Assembly: GCA_026770025.1 (NCBI GenBank)
Contig: JAMXDE010000018.1
Span: forward strand, 124,001-188,000
Length of the DNA stretch: 64,000 nucleotides
From: Craspedostauros australis
Lineage: Eukaryota; Bacillariophyta; Bacillariophyceae; Mastogloiales; Achnanthaceae
Reading direction: 5' to 3'
This document shows, piece by piece, positions 53,389 to 64,000 of the stretch. Under the pieces are notes generated by a model, which was given only the letters and a program-made list of their open reading frames with translations, searched no databases and had not been told where the DNA came from. Position 1 is the first letter of the stretch; each line of letters begins with the position of its first letter. Both the position numbers and the translations under genes were made by a program.

Positions 53389-55959
53389 ATGCAACACGTT
53401 TGGAAGGATTCCTCAAACCAACCAACGCTTCCGCCAAGACGCGAGAACAGTGATGGCGAACTCGAACAACAAGACAGAGCCTCGTTGGGAGACAGCAAGG
53501 TATCACAAAGTCGACGACTGCGACTATCCACACTTTCAGACAATATCACTTTTGCATCTCTTGATCCTGCAGCGATGAACTCGAACGGCAACGCAGAAGG
53601 CTCGAAGGCGGACGGCACTTCGAACGCATCACCAAGCTCGAAGCGTCGCAAGGTGGATACGCTCGGATCTGCGAATGCGATGGATGATATGAGCGGTTCC
53701 GAGGCGCAAGTTCAGCCCAACCATCAGCCACAGCACGTTGTAAACAAGGCTCATGATCATGACGTGAAAGATAATAGTCAACAGCAGAAGAAGCAGCAGC
53801 AGCAGAAGAAATCGAATGAAATGGCGAAGAAGAATGGAGCGAACATTGGCAATGGCAATGACAATGAGACCAACACAAAGTCCAAGTCCAACACAAATAC
53901 CAACACCAACATCCCGACCAAATATCCAAAACACGAAATCAACCGAAAGAAGAGCAAGCATCAATCGAGCAAGAAGGTGGATCCGCTTGTGCTCTCGATC
54001 CGCAGGGAGATCCAGATGAGCTGCAAGTTCAACGATCTTGCCAACGCCATCCGAGTGTACAACAAGGCACTGGCGCAGAGCATCAAGATCGAGCCGCAGA
54101 TATTCTACTCTCTTCTCAACTTGTGCGATGGTTTGGGGCGGTCTGTCCACGTTGGCACGCCGAAAGGGCCGACGGGTGCATCGTCGTCATCTGCTTCCGC
54201 TGAACCGCAACAGAAGCAGAAACAACCCAAGAATGCGCAAAAGGAACAGCAAAAGAAGGAATGGAAGAAGCTGGAGAAGGAGGCCGAGGAGCGCAAGTCG
54301 ATGCCCTTGGAGGAGGTCTCATTCGAAGAACGGCGCAAGTTCGCCTTCGAGATCAAGGAACAAATGGATCGCATCAATCTGCGACTCACGGAGACCTGCT
54401 ACACAGCGCTGGTGAAGTTGCTGGCGAGATCGCACGAGCTGGATGAGGCACTCAAGTTGGTGAAGGAAGCCGAGAACGTGCAGCAGTGCAAGCCAAAGCT
54501 GCGCATGTACACACCGCTGTTGATGGCCTACTGCGAAAACCAGCAGATGGTTCCAGCGCTGACGTTGTGGCATCAGATCCTGCAGCAAGAGGCGCTGCAA
54601 CCGACGGAACGGGAATGCATCGCATTGCTCAACTGTGCGACGGCCACGCGGCATGTCAACGTCGTGGAGTACGTCATCACGTTCGTTGCGGATGAAGTGC
54701 CTGTGCCGTCCAAGGAATTCGACACGGCGGTTATCAACTGGTTTGGCAACGATCCCAACGAAACAGCAGCAGCAGTACAGGATGAGACAGATAGAAAGAT
54801 GCCATCCAACACCGCAAATGCAGCGATCGGGAGGTTGCTGAAGGCAATTCGTGATCTACACAAGGCAAGGGATGGAGAACTGCCGCCCTCCATGGGACCG
54901 GTCACCACTTCCAAAAAGTCACGAGGTGAATGGATCATATCGCCTGTGTGTGCCGTGGACACTGCCACTGGAACGTTGAAGGACGGCTGCCTGCAAGGCT
55001 TCGCTCTCAAGCCATGCTTCATCTCCGCCAACGCATGGGAGAGGATGGAAGAGATGAATGCGACCATCGTCACGAAGGGCGGGGTGGAAGGTGACACGTC
55101 GCAATTCCAAGGTGGACGCAAAGGAAAGAAACGACGCGACTTCAGCATCGAGGAGCGCGAGGAACGTTGGACGCAGTTCACCAACTTTCTGGACAAAAGC
55201 TTCCCGGGCGATCGCAAGGTGGATGTCGTGGTCGACGGCGCCAACGTGGGGTACTTTGAAACGAACTTCGCCGGCGCCCCGCGTCACGTGGACTACAACC
55301 AGATCGATTGGATCGTGCGGCATTTCCTCAAGGCGGGGAAGAGCGTGTTGCTGTTCCTGCACGAGCGGCATTTTGCAAGACACCTCATGCCCTCCAGCTA
55401 CAGGCCGGTCGTGGAGCAGTGGCAGGAGTGGGGCATCCTGTACCGCACTCCCGCCGGCATGAATGACGATTGGTTCTGGATGCACGCGGCCATGAAGTAC
55501 CGATCGTTGGTGCTGACGAACGACGAGATGCGGGATCATCACTTCCAGATGCTGGCCCCTCGCATGTTCCTGCGATGGAAGGATCGGCAGCAGATCCATT
55601 TCGAGTTTGGTGATTGGGAACCCGTCCATCCGGTGCGGAAGAGGGACAAGAAGAATGAGAGCGCTGCTGCTGCTGAGGGTGGTGCATCCACAACATCATC
55701 AGAAGAGACGATGGTCCAAATACAGGGACGCGACGTCGTCTTGCCGAGACCTCCGTATCGCTCGTACCGCAAGATCATTCTGGCCTACCCCGAGGTGTAC
55801 TCTCGCCGCGTGCAGCGTGTCAAGGACGGACTCGCAATCCCATTGGCGAAGCAGGGCGATGAAAACCGATTCCTGGACGGCAGCCACGTCGCAAGCGAGG
55901 ATGAACCAAAGGACGAGACCTACCTGTGCATCCGACCAGCCACATCCTCGTCGTCTTGA
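53389..55959 (+). CDS. PRORP: Protein-only RNase P (PRORP)
   Basis: 856 aa from the first Met; Met63 (53575) is a credible alternative, giving 794 aa. Residues 60-195 are Lys/Asn/Gln-rich with basic clusters (SSKRRKV, KHEINRKKSK) suited to nuclear targeting. PPR-like helical pairs span about 196-450 (DLANAIRVYNKAL, ALVKLLARSHELDEALKLVKEA, YTPLLMAYCENQQMVPALTLW). The NYN metallonuclease domain has Asp616 (VVVDGANVGYFE), Asp693-Asp694 (MNDDWFW) and Asp712 (LTNDEMRDHHF), the metal-binding set of PRORP. It removes 5' leaders from pre-tRNA. Of the central-domain zinc ligands, the C-terminal His and Cys seem present (SHVASED, YLCIRP), but the usual CxxC looks reduced to GCLQG. No intron. A Lys/Gln/Glu-rich insert lies between PPR motifs (about 264-310). 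Confidence 0.92.
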   Translation: MQHVWKDSSNQPTLPPRRENSDGELEQQDRASLGDSKVSQSRRLRLSTLSDNITFASLDPAAMNSNGNAEGSKADGTSNASPSSKRRKVDTLGSANAMDDMSGSEAQVQPNHQPQHVVNKAHDHDVKDNSQQQKKQQQQKKSNEMAKKNGANIGNGNDNETNTKSKSNTNTNTNIPTKYPKHEINRKKSKHQSSKKVDPLVLSIRREIQMSCKFNDLANAIRVYNKALAQSIKIEPQIFYSLLNLCDGLGRSVHVGTPKGPTGASSSSASAEPQQKQKQPKNAQKEQQKKEWKKLEKEAEERKSMPLEEVSFEERRKFAFEIKEQMDRINLRLTETCYTALVKLLARSHELDEALKLVKEAENVQQCKPKLRMYTPLLMAYCENQQMVPALTLWHQILQQEALQPTERECIALLNCATATRHVNVVEYVITFVADEVPVPSKEFDTAVINWFGNDPNETAAAVQDETDRKMPSNTANAAIGRLLKAIRDLHKARDGELPPSMGPVTTSKKSRGEWIISPVCAVDTATGTLKDGCLQGFALKPCFISANAWERMEEMNATIVTKGGVEGDTSQFQGGRKGKKRRDFSIEEREERWTQFTNFLDKSFPGDRKVDVVVDGANVGYFETNFAGAPRHVDYNQIDWIVRHFLKAGKSVLLFLHERHFARHLMPSSYRPVVEQWQEWGILYRTPAGMNDDWFWMHAAMKYRSLVLTNDEMRDHHFQMLAPRMFLRWKDRQQIHFEFGDWEPVHPVRKRDKKNESAAAAEGGASTTSSEETMVQIQGRDVVLPRPPYRSYRKIILAYPEVYSRRVQRVKDGLAIPLAKQGDENRFLDGSHVASEDEPKDETYLCIRPATSSSS

Positions 55960-56666
55960 TGCAATCATTCGCACCAGATCAAGTGCTCTAAATGAAGAGC
56001 ATTTGCACTCGTAGTCCACCACCAATAGCTTCAGTAACTCGAGTATTGCGGTGGAACACTTGTATGGTAGTATAGCTTGCTTGAGTGTCTTCCGCAATCG
56101 TGTGGTCTGCCGGTCATGCTTCCCGAATGCGCTTTGGGAGTTCAGAGTAATATAGTCTAGACTTATTAATTAGCCTGTTCGATGCAGAAAAAGTGATGTC
56201 AAGTGAGTCAATCAAGTCATTGACAATCCCTAGCGTGCGTGAACTTTCTAACAAATTTGAATAGGATTGTTTGTGTGAGAATGCTAGGGATCAGATTTTC
56301 AAGGGAACCGCTGCGAAATGTCCCGTGTTGGCACCAGAAACGGTCGTTGAAACAAGCAAAGCACGCAGAGGCAGAACACAGAGGGAGAGTGCACGAATGC
56401 GCACCACCAACATCAACGGCAACACAGAGAAGTTTCCCCCTTTCTGAACCAACACGAACAACCTCAGCAAGAAGAGCACCACAAGGATCCAACCAACACC
56501 AACGGTCGCAACGACGACAGCAACAGCTACAACGACAGCAACAAAAGAACAAAGCCTTCCCTCTCGCATTGCATTCCATCCGAATCCATGCCAAACCAAA
56601 CCACAACAGCTCATCACTAAGCATCATCCACCAACCCGCAACCAACAACGAATTGAAATAGACACA
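55960..56666. other. Intergenic region between PRORP and SKP1
   Basis: No gene on either strand. The segment 56480-56660 is CAA/CAG-rich and A-rich and is the probable SKP1 leader. Confidence 0.5.
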
Positions 56667-58000
56667 ATGGACGTGGAAGAGAAGACAGTCGAAGTCAGCC
56701 TTGTACGTGCCACCACTCTGTGCAGCTGCCCGCAGCAACGGACCGTTGACGGCCACATCCATGTCTGCGTTTGTGGTCAGGTTTGCTGCGTGATTGTTAC
56801 TGTAAAACGAACGCAGGCAGCAAAGCGCAAACAGCACAATGCAAACAGCAAGATGAGGTCTTGTGGCAACCGGTTTCTTGGCTGTCCGTCTTGCTCGGCT
56901 GCAATGTTGGCGCTCTGTGCTTTTGCACACGAATGGGGCAATGGGACGAACGGCGAAGATATGGGCGAAGGCGATCTTCCTGTGGGCAAACCAACGCATC
57001 GCAATCCCTTGCTGCGACCACACTCTCAATCTCACCCAATGCTAATCCCTTTGCTGCTGATGACGATGATGATGATGATGATGTCTCATGTGCACTCACA
57101 TTCACAATCGCAACCACTTCGTTTCATGACAAAAATGATCTGATGTGCCTCACTCGGCTCAATGTGATGACATGCCACGCTACTCTCTTCTATTCCATTC
57201 TATTATGCAATGCAATGACATGCAATGCCCCGCTTTGTGTCTGACAGATCTCCAAGGAAGGAGATGCCTTTCCAGTGAAGCTGAACGTCGCCACCATGTC
57301 AGAGCTGGTCAAGAGCATGATAGACGAGGATGAGGAGGACGATGACGACAATGCCGCCAAGGAGATCCCGCTCCCCAACGTCAAGGCCAACATCCTGCAA
57401 AAGGTCATCGAATTCTGCCAGCACCACAACACGGAACCAATGACGGAAATCGAAAAGCCCCTCAGGTCCAGCCAGATGGCCGATGTCGTGCAGAAGTGGT
57501 ATGCGGACTTTGTCGACATTGAGCAGGTGCTGCTCTTCGAATTGATCCTCGCTGCTAACTACATGGACATCAAGCCGCTGCTCGACCTCACCTGCGCGAC
57601 TGTTGCCTCCATGATCAAGGGAAAGACCGTGAGTTTGGAACAGAGCAGAATAGAACAGAGTGCCCTTCTTCATGGAGAGTTGCATGTGTTGTGTTGTTTT
57701 CGAAGACACAAAGAGAGAGAGAGAGAGAGAGATATGCAACGCATCCCACCACATGACATGACCTTGAAAGAGTTCCTGGTTGAGACTGCCCTTATCATCA
57801 CAACCATTTCTCAACCACTCACAACTGCATCACTCATTTCTGCCCCATGATTTCATCACTCCATACGTGGCTCATCTCAACCGACGAACGGACAACAACA
57901 GCCGGAAGAAATCCGCCAGACATTCAACATCCAGAACGACTTTTCGCCAGAGGAGGAAGCTCAAGTACGGGAGGAGAACAAGTGGTGCGAAGATGCGTAA
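56667..58000 (+). CDS. SKP1: SKP1, adaptor subunit of SCF ubiquitin ligases, 3 exons
   Basis: Exons 56667-56702, 57248-57628 and 57902-58000; introns of 545 and 273 bp, all phase 0, give 171 aa. The first exon encodes only 12 residues ([12 protein letters not shown]). The POZ-like part has [44 protein letters not shown]. The F-box-binding part has [41 protein letters not shown] and the final exon supplies [20 protein letters not shown] ending in NKWCEDA. This is the family's near-invariant C-terminus, which confirms both splices. It bridges cullin-1 to F-box proteins. Intron 1 contains a (GAT)n run at 57059-57083 and intron 2 a (GA)n run near 57713-57731. Confidence 0.97.
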
Positions 58001-58910
58001 ATGCATCAACCATACCGAGACCCCCTTATCCCTGCATCGCGCAGCGTGATGTTGCAGACCTCCAGTGACTTCTGCAGCAGAGCGTAACCAAACACAACTC
58101 GGCAAGAAAAGTGGCACTATCCTTCATGCTGAGGCCATGTCAACACCGCATTCGCTATTTCGCCAGAGGGGGCGACGATCGCATGAGCAGATGCGATTGC
58201 TCGTATCGGAAGAGAAGCGTCCGGAAGCAACATCGCAACTTTTTCATCTGACGAGGCATGCCACTCTCTGGTGCTCACAAAGCCTCTATCGCAGCGTGCA
58301 CGATACCATACAAAGGACAAATCAAATCGCTGTTGTCTATGAGCCGATGTGCGAAACAACCAAACAAGTAGGCAAACACAATCCAAGGGTGCGGTACGCC
58401 ATTTCAATAGAAGTAAACCGCGCGCATCCGACAAGCACTCGTATCACCTTTTATTCTCATCCTGGACAAGTACGCTTATTCACGATACATGGTAGGAATA
58501 CGGCGTTGCTCGCTTTGTCTTGCCACGCCATGTTTCCCCGCAATGCTGTGGATCAACCAGAGCCGCTCGACATCCTCTGCTCGATGGTGTTCTGCTCTCC
58601 ACTGGCTTGTTGCGTGGTGTTTGTGGTGGGGAGATGGGGTGCGGAAACCGGCTCCAACAGTTTCTCACCAGGAGATCTTTTGTGTCGCGGTGTTCATTCG
58701 TGGTGAGAAGCCATTTCGCAGCAAGACTCACCGACCGTTGGCCGATCCTCTTGGCGTTGCACAACCTCCACTCGAGCGCAACAACCACTTGGGTACAACT
58801 ATCCGACAAACCAAGCAGAACGCATCACCGTCACAATACCATCATACCATTATAATACTCTCATATCATCTTATATGATAAGATAACAACAGCAAACACA
58901 GGTAGCAAGA
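58001..58910. other. Intergenic region between SKP1 and the arrestin gene
   Basis: Frames present on both strands have no motifs. Probably SKP1 3' region plus the arrestin promoter. Confidence 0.5.
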
Positions 58911-60916
58911 ATGGGCAAGGCAGACTTCGGCATCCAACTGGAGAACCCTGGCAAGCCGGTGTTCGCCGGATCCACGCTGGTGGGCAAGATCTGGGCCAAC
59001 ATCCAGAGCGAGATCAGCGGCACCAACTTCACCCTCACCTTCACTGGATATGAAAGGTGCAAGGTCCGATACACGCAATCGGACAGCAATGGATCCAAGA
59101 CGAGGGTGAGTGTGTTGCTTGTGTTACTTGTGTTGCTTGGTTGTGTCGTATTGGTTGTCTCTTTGAAACGTGTGGATTGGTGGCATCCTCGTGTCATACT
59201 GCCTGTGTGCTTCGTCTCTGCGCAGTGCAAAAGCAGAACAGCAACTTTCGACCTCCATCTGGCATGGCCTATCCTAACGTTTATATTGTGAATAATAATA
59301 GAATACAATACTTCATAAGTATTGCTTTACCATACCATTCTATTACACACTATTGTGCCAAACTTCACTCTAACCCACTCTCATGTGTGGTATTATACTT
59401 CCATGCACTCTCAACAACACTCTCAAACACACTCTCAAACACAATCTCATCTGCCTGTCTGCAGACAGCAACCGCTGGAAGAACCCTCGTCACGCTTGAC
59501 GTCCCTGTCAATGGAGCTTCCATGATCCAACATGGCAAGATCTATCCCGGCAAGTACACCGTGCCATTCGAGATTGAGATTCCCGACGTTCTCCCATCCT
59601 CGTTGGAAAAGACCGGCGGCAGCGGTTCCTGCAAGATCAAATACAACCTCAAGGCCGTCCTCAAAGGCAGCGGCACGGTGTACGATTACAGCTTCGAGAA
59701 GGACATTGCGTTGATCGCCAAGCCCATCGACCCGGAGATCAAGCCATACGAGGGCAAGCCCGTCCAGAAATCCATCAAGATGTGCTGCTGCTTCGACAAG
59801 GGCACCATGACGTTCGCGGCGCGTCTCAGCAACAGCATCGTGGCGCGCAACGGTACGCAGGGCCTTCAGCTCTCGCTGTCGTGCCGCAATCATTCCACCG
59901 TCGACATCGAATCCATCACGGCCAAGATCACGCAGAAGGTGGCATGGAAAGCCCATGGTCACCACGCCTCGACGCACCACACGTTCGCCAGACTCTCGTT
60001 CGACAAGAACGCCATCGAGGGCATCACGGCCGTCAACGAGGCCAAGCAGCGCGGCGATTCCGTGCGCATGGAGAACGTCGCCATTCTGGACGAGCTGAGG
60101 AACGAGAAGCACTCCCAGATCTTCCCCGTCGCATCGCTGTCGTCGATGGAGAATTCCTACAGCGGCGGTTGCCTGTCCGTCGAGCACATATTGAAGATCA
60201 ATGTCCAGACGCCATCCAACATCACCAACCCATCCATCGAAATCAAGCTGCGCGTCTGCGACTTTTCGGATAAGCCATTGCCGCAGCAGGATGATGGCGG
60301 CGCGGAGATGGATCCGGGAAGTTCCATCCTGCCGAATGACTTCAAGTCGGATTCCGTCGTCGTGGAGCCCACTCTCAAGATTCCCCAATCCAGTTCCACC
60401 ACCGGTGGCAAGGTCTACGAAATGGACACGGAGATCGAGATCAATTCATCGCAAGCATTTGGCGGCGGTGACGATGACGACATGTTGTCATCCACGATGG
60501 CGTCCGGCCCGTCGATGCAGAAGCTGCTCAAGGAGATGGAGATCAGCGTCGCCGATCTGGAGATCGTTCGCAAGTACCTGGGCGACCCCAGCAGCAGGGA
60601 CATCGTCATGTCCGTCACGCCCATGAACCTCAGCAAGATGATCCAGCAGGTCGACTCCGACTTCGACCAACCGCGCGTCGCCGAGCTCGTCGCAGAAAAT
60701 CACTCGGCATTCACGTGCAATCACCTCATCGCATCCATCCGCGTGGCGTCCGATTGGAATCGCAGTTCGATGGTGGAAAAGCTGCTGCAGCATTGCAAGG
60801 ACGCCAAGCAAAACACCCCCGCGGTCGAGGCGGAGCTGACGGATTGGGAGAAGACCGTCTGCGGTCGTGTCCTGAAGGAATACGGGCCCAGCGGCAACTA
60901 CAACACGTTCGGTTGA
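58911..60916 (+). CDS. Alpha-arrestin with C-terminal DUF4476-like domain, 2 exons
   Basis: Exons 58911-59105 and 59465-60916; the 359-bp intron (GTGAGT, CTGCAG) is phase 0, giving 548 aa. Arrestin N lobe: FGIQLENPGKPVFAGSTLVG, TLTFTGYERCKVRYT, GKYTVPFEIEIPDVLPSS, KIKYNLKAVLKGSG. Arrestin C lobe from about 170: KMCCCFDKGTMTFAARLS, LSLSCRNHSTVDIESITAKI, and VEHILKINVQTPSNITNPSIEIKL split over its last strands. The last 130 residues are helical (MQKLLKEMEISVADLEIVRK, HLIASIRVASDWNRSSMVEK, LLQHC) in the DUF4476 style. Alpha-arrestins link ubiquitin ligases to membrane cargo; no PPxY motif is visible here, so the partner is unclear. Confidence 0.85.
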
Positions 60917-61697
60917 GCGGAGGGTGGCGCTGCTCATACGCGTACCATGCATGCTCGGCATAGCCGTATCGTTCCATGTTGTCGTGTCCAATTGAATTGT
61001 CCAGACGCTTTCAGTGCTTCGAGTACCAGGAAAATAGCTTGCTCTACTACACCATACGTGCATGTCCACGCACACGCATCTTGGCACGCTGTACGACCAT
61101 GATGCATTCATGCAAGGGTACTCGCATCGTATCTGTTTGTATTGGCAGAGGTGGTCGGACTTTGTTCGTCGTGGAATCTCTCTAGCCTGCTTTCTCTCTC
61201 TAGAGCGAGAGAATCGCATTGAGTCGTTGATTACTCGGGATTCGATGGATTTGACATGTCCGACTTGTCACAAACAAATTTGCGACCTCGATTTTGGCGC
61301 GTGTCTGGTGGTGTTCTCGTTGTGTTTGTTCTTTGTGCGCAGAGCACCACAAGCATCACAAGAACTACCCGCCTCTGACCTCTTGAGGCGGAAACGCGAT
61401 TTCTTCTCGTTGTGATCCTTGCTCCGTGATCCTTGCTCTGCGATACGTTGAGATCGTGCAGGGAGGAGGGATGTGGAAGGTCACCGCGGTGCAGCCCAAG
61501 AGAGCATCAGGAGCGACTTTGCACATTGTCTCCATCGAACAGGAGACCTCCTCGTGCTGTTGGATGCGAGGCGCCGGAGCGGCTCAACTTCAGCCACCCA
61601 TCCATAGTCATACAAACAAGGTCTGCCTACTCCCAGCCATCTCATAGCGTAGGCATCACAAGAGAGCAGCTTCCCTTCTGCGACTATCATATTATAC
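60917..61697. other. Intergenic region
   Basis: No gene seen. A (TCTC)n tract lies near 61748-61770, just inside the next frame. Confidence 0.5.
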
Positions 61698-63641
61698 TTG
61701 CCGACGGCGGTCTGCCATACGAGTACGTGTGGTACTGCCTCGTTCTCTCCAAGTCTCTCTCTCTCTCTCGCTGTCGCTCTCTTCAGCACGCGAAAATCGT
61801 CCACGCCAGTCACGATGAAATCAAGCGTCGATGTCTCAGCTGCTACGATCACTGCTGGCAACAATAGAGATATGAGCGCAACGACAGCCCAGGCTTGCTA
61901 CCACACATATCCACAGGGCGACGAAATATGCATCACGGATACTGAGTACGATAACGGGCGTCAGACTTGCTCGGCCAACTTGAACGGGTTCGCATGCTTG
62001 AGCTGCACTCGCGATCAAAACCTCTGCATGGGTGGTGGCGACAGCGTTGGCCTCACAAGAGGCCACAGACTGCATTGCCGCCGTATGGGTGCATCATCCA
62101 AAGCGGAGTGGATCGAGTTGTGCGGAGACAGAGTAACGTACGAGGACAAGGGGAGATCGGGAGGAGGCAACTTCCGAATCAGCGGTTCCTCCGGAAGCTC
62201 TTCGACGGATTCCTCCGTCGTCTTTGGGTTCTTGATGTTCATCTTCATCTGTCTGAGAGTGGCGCTGCTCATTGCAAGGTGCAACAGGTACAATGCAGCC
62301 AGACGATACCGACAAGTCAGGGCAAGCGCAGCAAGCCCGGCGACGACGAACATTGCCAACTCCGTGGAATTGGAGCTCTTCACCATGGCAGGAAGAGAGG
62401 CGCCACGCCAGGGTACCGAAGTCCTTCTTGATGACCATATTGTGGACTTCACATTTCACGAACCGAGCGGCAACGATCCGCGGGCAACAGCATTGAAACA
62501 GGCGGTGATCAACAATAATTGGAAGATGATATCAAACGACCTACGAGCATCGTGGGCGGGACAGGGTCGCGGCGCGGAGAGTGCATCAACGATGGCGAAG
62601 GCGTCGGGAGAGAAACCGGGAGTCAAAGGCAACGAACATGACATCGACACGTTCTACGTTGGTGTTGTCGTGAGCAAAATCGCAGAACATTGGACTACGG
62701 CGTTCCTGGAAACCGAAGCAACGTCAATGAGCACCATGCTGAACGAATGGGTGCAAGCAGAACCATCCTCACTGCAATGCCGCGTCGTCCGCATGGAGGC
62801 ATTCATGCGATGGGCCTGGAAAGCAAGGACCGACGCGGTCATCCAGAGGGTGTCACAACGCCAAGCGCTTGCCTTCGTCATGCGGCTTCAACATGCGCTG
62901 GCTGAGCTGAAGTGCCTGTTCGATCTGGGACATCGGATGCATCCATTGGTCGTGGCCGGCCAGATTACGATTGGCATGGGTCTGGGACGTCGACAATCGC
63001 AGATCGATGTCCGCACTGTGTTGGTAAACTACGAACAGCAGCCACACAGGACCACGGATGATATCTGGAACTATTCGATCTACGTCCGGGCGCTGCAGTA
63101 CTTTTGCGCCAAGTGGCATGGCAGCCACGAGCAGATGTTCGCTCTTGCACGGTCAGTCGTGGCACGGCTCCCGCCTGGGCACTTCCTGTGGGTGCTCATT
63201 CCAATGGCCCATTTCGAACGAGCATTCGGTGCGGACGTGATCGAGACTCCGTACTGGAAGTCGCCCAGTCTTCAGCAGGAGGTCGGGCATGCGTACCACC
63301 AGGCATTTCCACCCGATTCTCATGAAACAAGTTGGCGATACGACGAACAGCTCCACCCAGCCGAACACAGTGTGGAACGCACCACGAGAACCTGGTTTCT
63401 GTACGCCATGTTCATGATGGGCAAGTACGAGGAAGCTCGCAGGCAGGTCCGATTGGTCGGGAAACGACCATCCAATGGTGCTCCTTTTCACACCATCGCG
63501 AAGTATCGTCGTGTCGCGACCGGATTGGGGTTTGGAACGGAGGTGGTGGCAGAGGTGGTTGGCGAGGACAGCACGACCCCGACGGCAGAGGCGGTTGGCG
63601 AGGACAGTACGATCCCGATTGCAGAGGCAACGCTCGTTTGA
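61698..63641 (+). CDS. Single-pass membrane protein with DUF4034-like cytosolic domain
   Basis: 647 aa from the first Met; Met40 (61815) is likelier, because residues 12-30 are encoded by a (CT)n tract. An upstream exon supplying a signal peptide is also possible. The outside part (60-150) is Cys-rich: ACYHTYPQGDEICITD, TCSANLNGFACLSC, LHCRR, ELCGD, probably disulphide-bonded. The TM helix is at about 172-194 (SVVFGFLMFIFICLRVALLI). From about 260 to 600 the cytosolic part is helical, with YVRALQYFCAKWHGSHEQMF and ALARSVVARLPPGHFLWVLI, the pattern of DUF4034. A 12-residue repeat (AVGEDSTxPxAE) closes the protein. Function unknown. Confidence 0.72.
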   Translation: MPTAVCHTSTCGTASFSPSLSLSLAVALFSTRKSSTPVTMKSSVDVSAATITAGNNRDMSATTAQACYHTYPQGDEICITDTEYDNGRQTCSANLNGFACLSCTRDQNLCMGGGDSVGLTRGHRLHCRRMGASSKAEWIELCGDRVTYEDKGRSGGGNFRISGSSGSSSTDSSVVFGFLMFIFICLRVALLIARCNRYNAARRYRQVRASAASPATTNIANSVELELFTMAGREAPRQGTEVLLDDHIVDFTFHEPSGNDPRATALKQAVINNNWKMISNDLRASWAGQGRGAESASTMAKASGEKPGVKGNEHDIDTFYVGVVVSKIAEHWTTAFLETEATSMSTMLNEWVQAEPSSLQCRVVRMEAFMRWAWKARTDAVIQRVSQRQALAFVMRLQHALAELKCLFDLGHRMHPLVVAGQITIGMGLGRRQSQIDVRTVLVNYEQQPHRTTDDIWNYSIYVRALQYFCAKWHGSHEQMFALARSVVARLPPGHFLWVLIPMAHFERAFGADVIETPYWKSPSLQQEVGHAYHQAFPPDSHETSWRYDEQLHPAEHSVERTTRTWFLYAMFMMGKYEEARRQVRLVGKRPSNGAPFHTIAKYRRVATGLGFGTEVVAEVVGEDSTTPTAEAVGEDSTIPIAEATLV

Positions 63642-64000
63642 TGATACGATTGATAGCAGTATGTGTCGGAAGGGGTAACTGTACGATCCATTATATTATA
63701 CGAGCTGGGACAGGGAGCAGATGTGAGAATCTTGCAGTCCAAAGTGACGGCGATCCAGCCAAGCACAAACAGGCGGACGCAAACAAGTGTAATGCTCACT
63801 GCCACTCTCCCACATCGATGCGCAGAAGTGCCAACCCATCACAACGCTCACTCGATCTTATTGTATGATACCATGCAGCTACTTGCATCCACCATGAATG
63901 TGAAAAAGAAGATAGAGTCCACTCTTTCTAGTAATACGTACTCCAGTCCAGGATCTGATCGAGGACCAATGGCTCGTACGGAAGCGACCCGTCCGCAGGC
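63642..64000. other. 3' flank to window end
   Basis: No gene seen. Confidence 0.5.

Noticed and set aside
1-64000. tRNA, rRNA or other structured RNA genes
   Set aside because: I searched by eye for tRNA B-box-like motifs and rRNA cores and found nothing I could support.

Overview
The window is nuclear DNA of a eukaryote, most likely a diatom or close stramenopile relative. Genes have few, short GT-AG introns (140-550 bp, donors mostly GTGAGT/GTACGT). The gene set includes eS12, SKP1, an alpha-arrestin, a protein-only RNase P, a heat-shock-factor regulator and a bacterial-type MHS transporter. One surface protein carries the Pro/Thr/Ala-rich juxtamembrane linker often seen in diatom proteins. 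The organism call is inference; family calls rest on motifs read directly.

Layout. 1-2860: no confident gene, only hints of a decayed one on the minus strand. 2861-5566 (-): four-exon MFS/MHS transporter. 5594-14587: an apparently complete 9.0-kb DNA transposon with TIRs. It encodes one predicted 2,499-aa protein (three exons) that joins a 32-copy 24-aa repeat, a DDE-like transposase core, a YqaJ/lambda-exonuclease-like nuclease and a Cys-rich tail. It ends 27 bp upstream of the transporter start codon, and the terminus of a sister family lies against its far end. 15.25-28.1 kb: a repeat nest made of a decayed LINE, a whole-looking Ty1/copia element (18959-26925) and a second LINE fragment. 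28.1-34.1 kb: gene-poor, with an 11-bp minisatellite of about 130 copies at 29932-31370.

Genes then resume: HSF-type factor (34113-37276, +), a 5.3-kb mariner-like element (37801-43086), ribosomal protein eS12 (43443-44083, +), PPC-domain protein (-), a small unknown (46466-46840, +), single-pass surface protein (48469-50619, -), small Cys-rich unknown (52344-52811, +), PRORP (53389-55959, +), SKP1 (56667-58000, +), alpha-arrestin (58911-60916, +) and a TM protein with a DUF4034-like domain (61698-63641, +).

The host genes are independent housekeeping, regulatory and membrane functions, not an operon-like system. The coherent and possibly undescribed unit is the 9-kb transposon: a giant transposase-nuclease fusion with palindromic terminal sites and a neighbouring relative whose sites differ in sequence but not in architecture.
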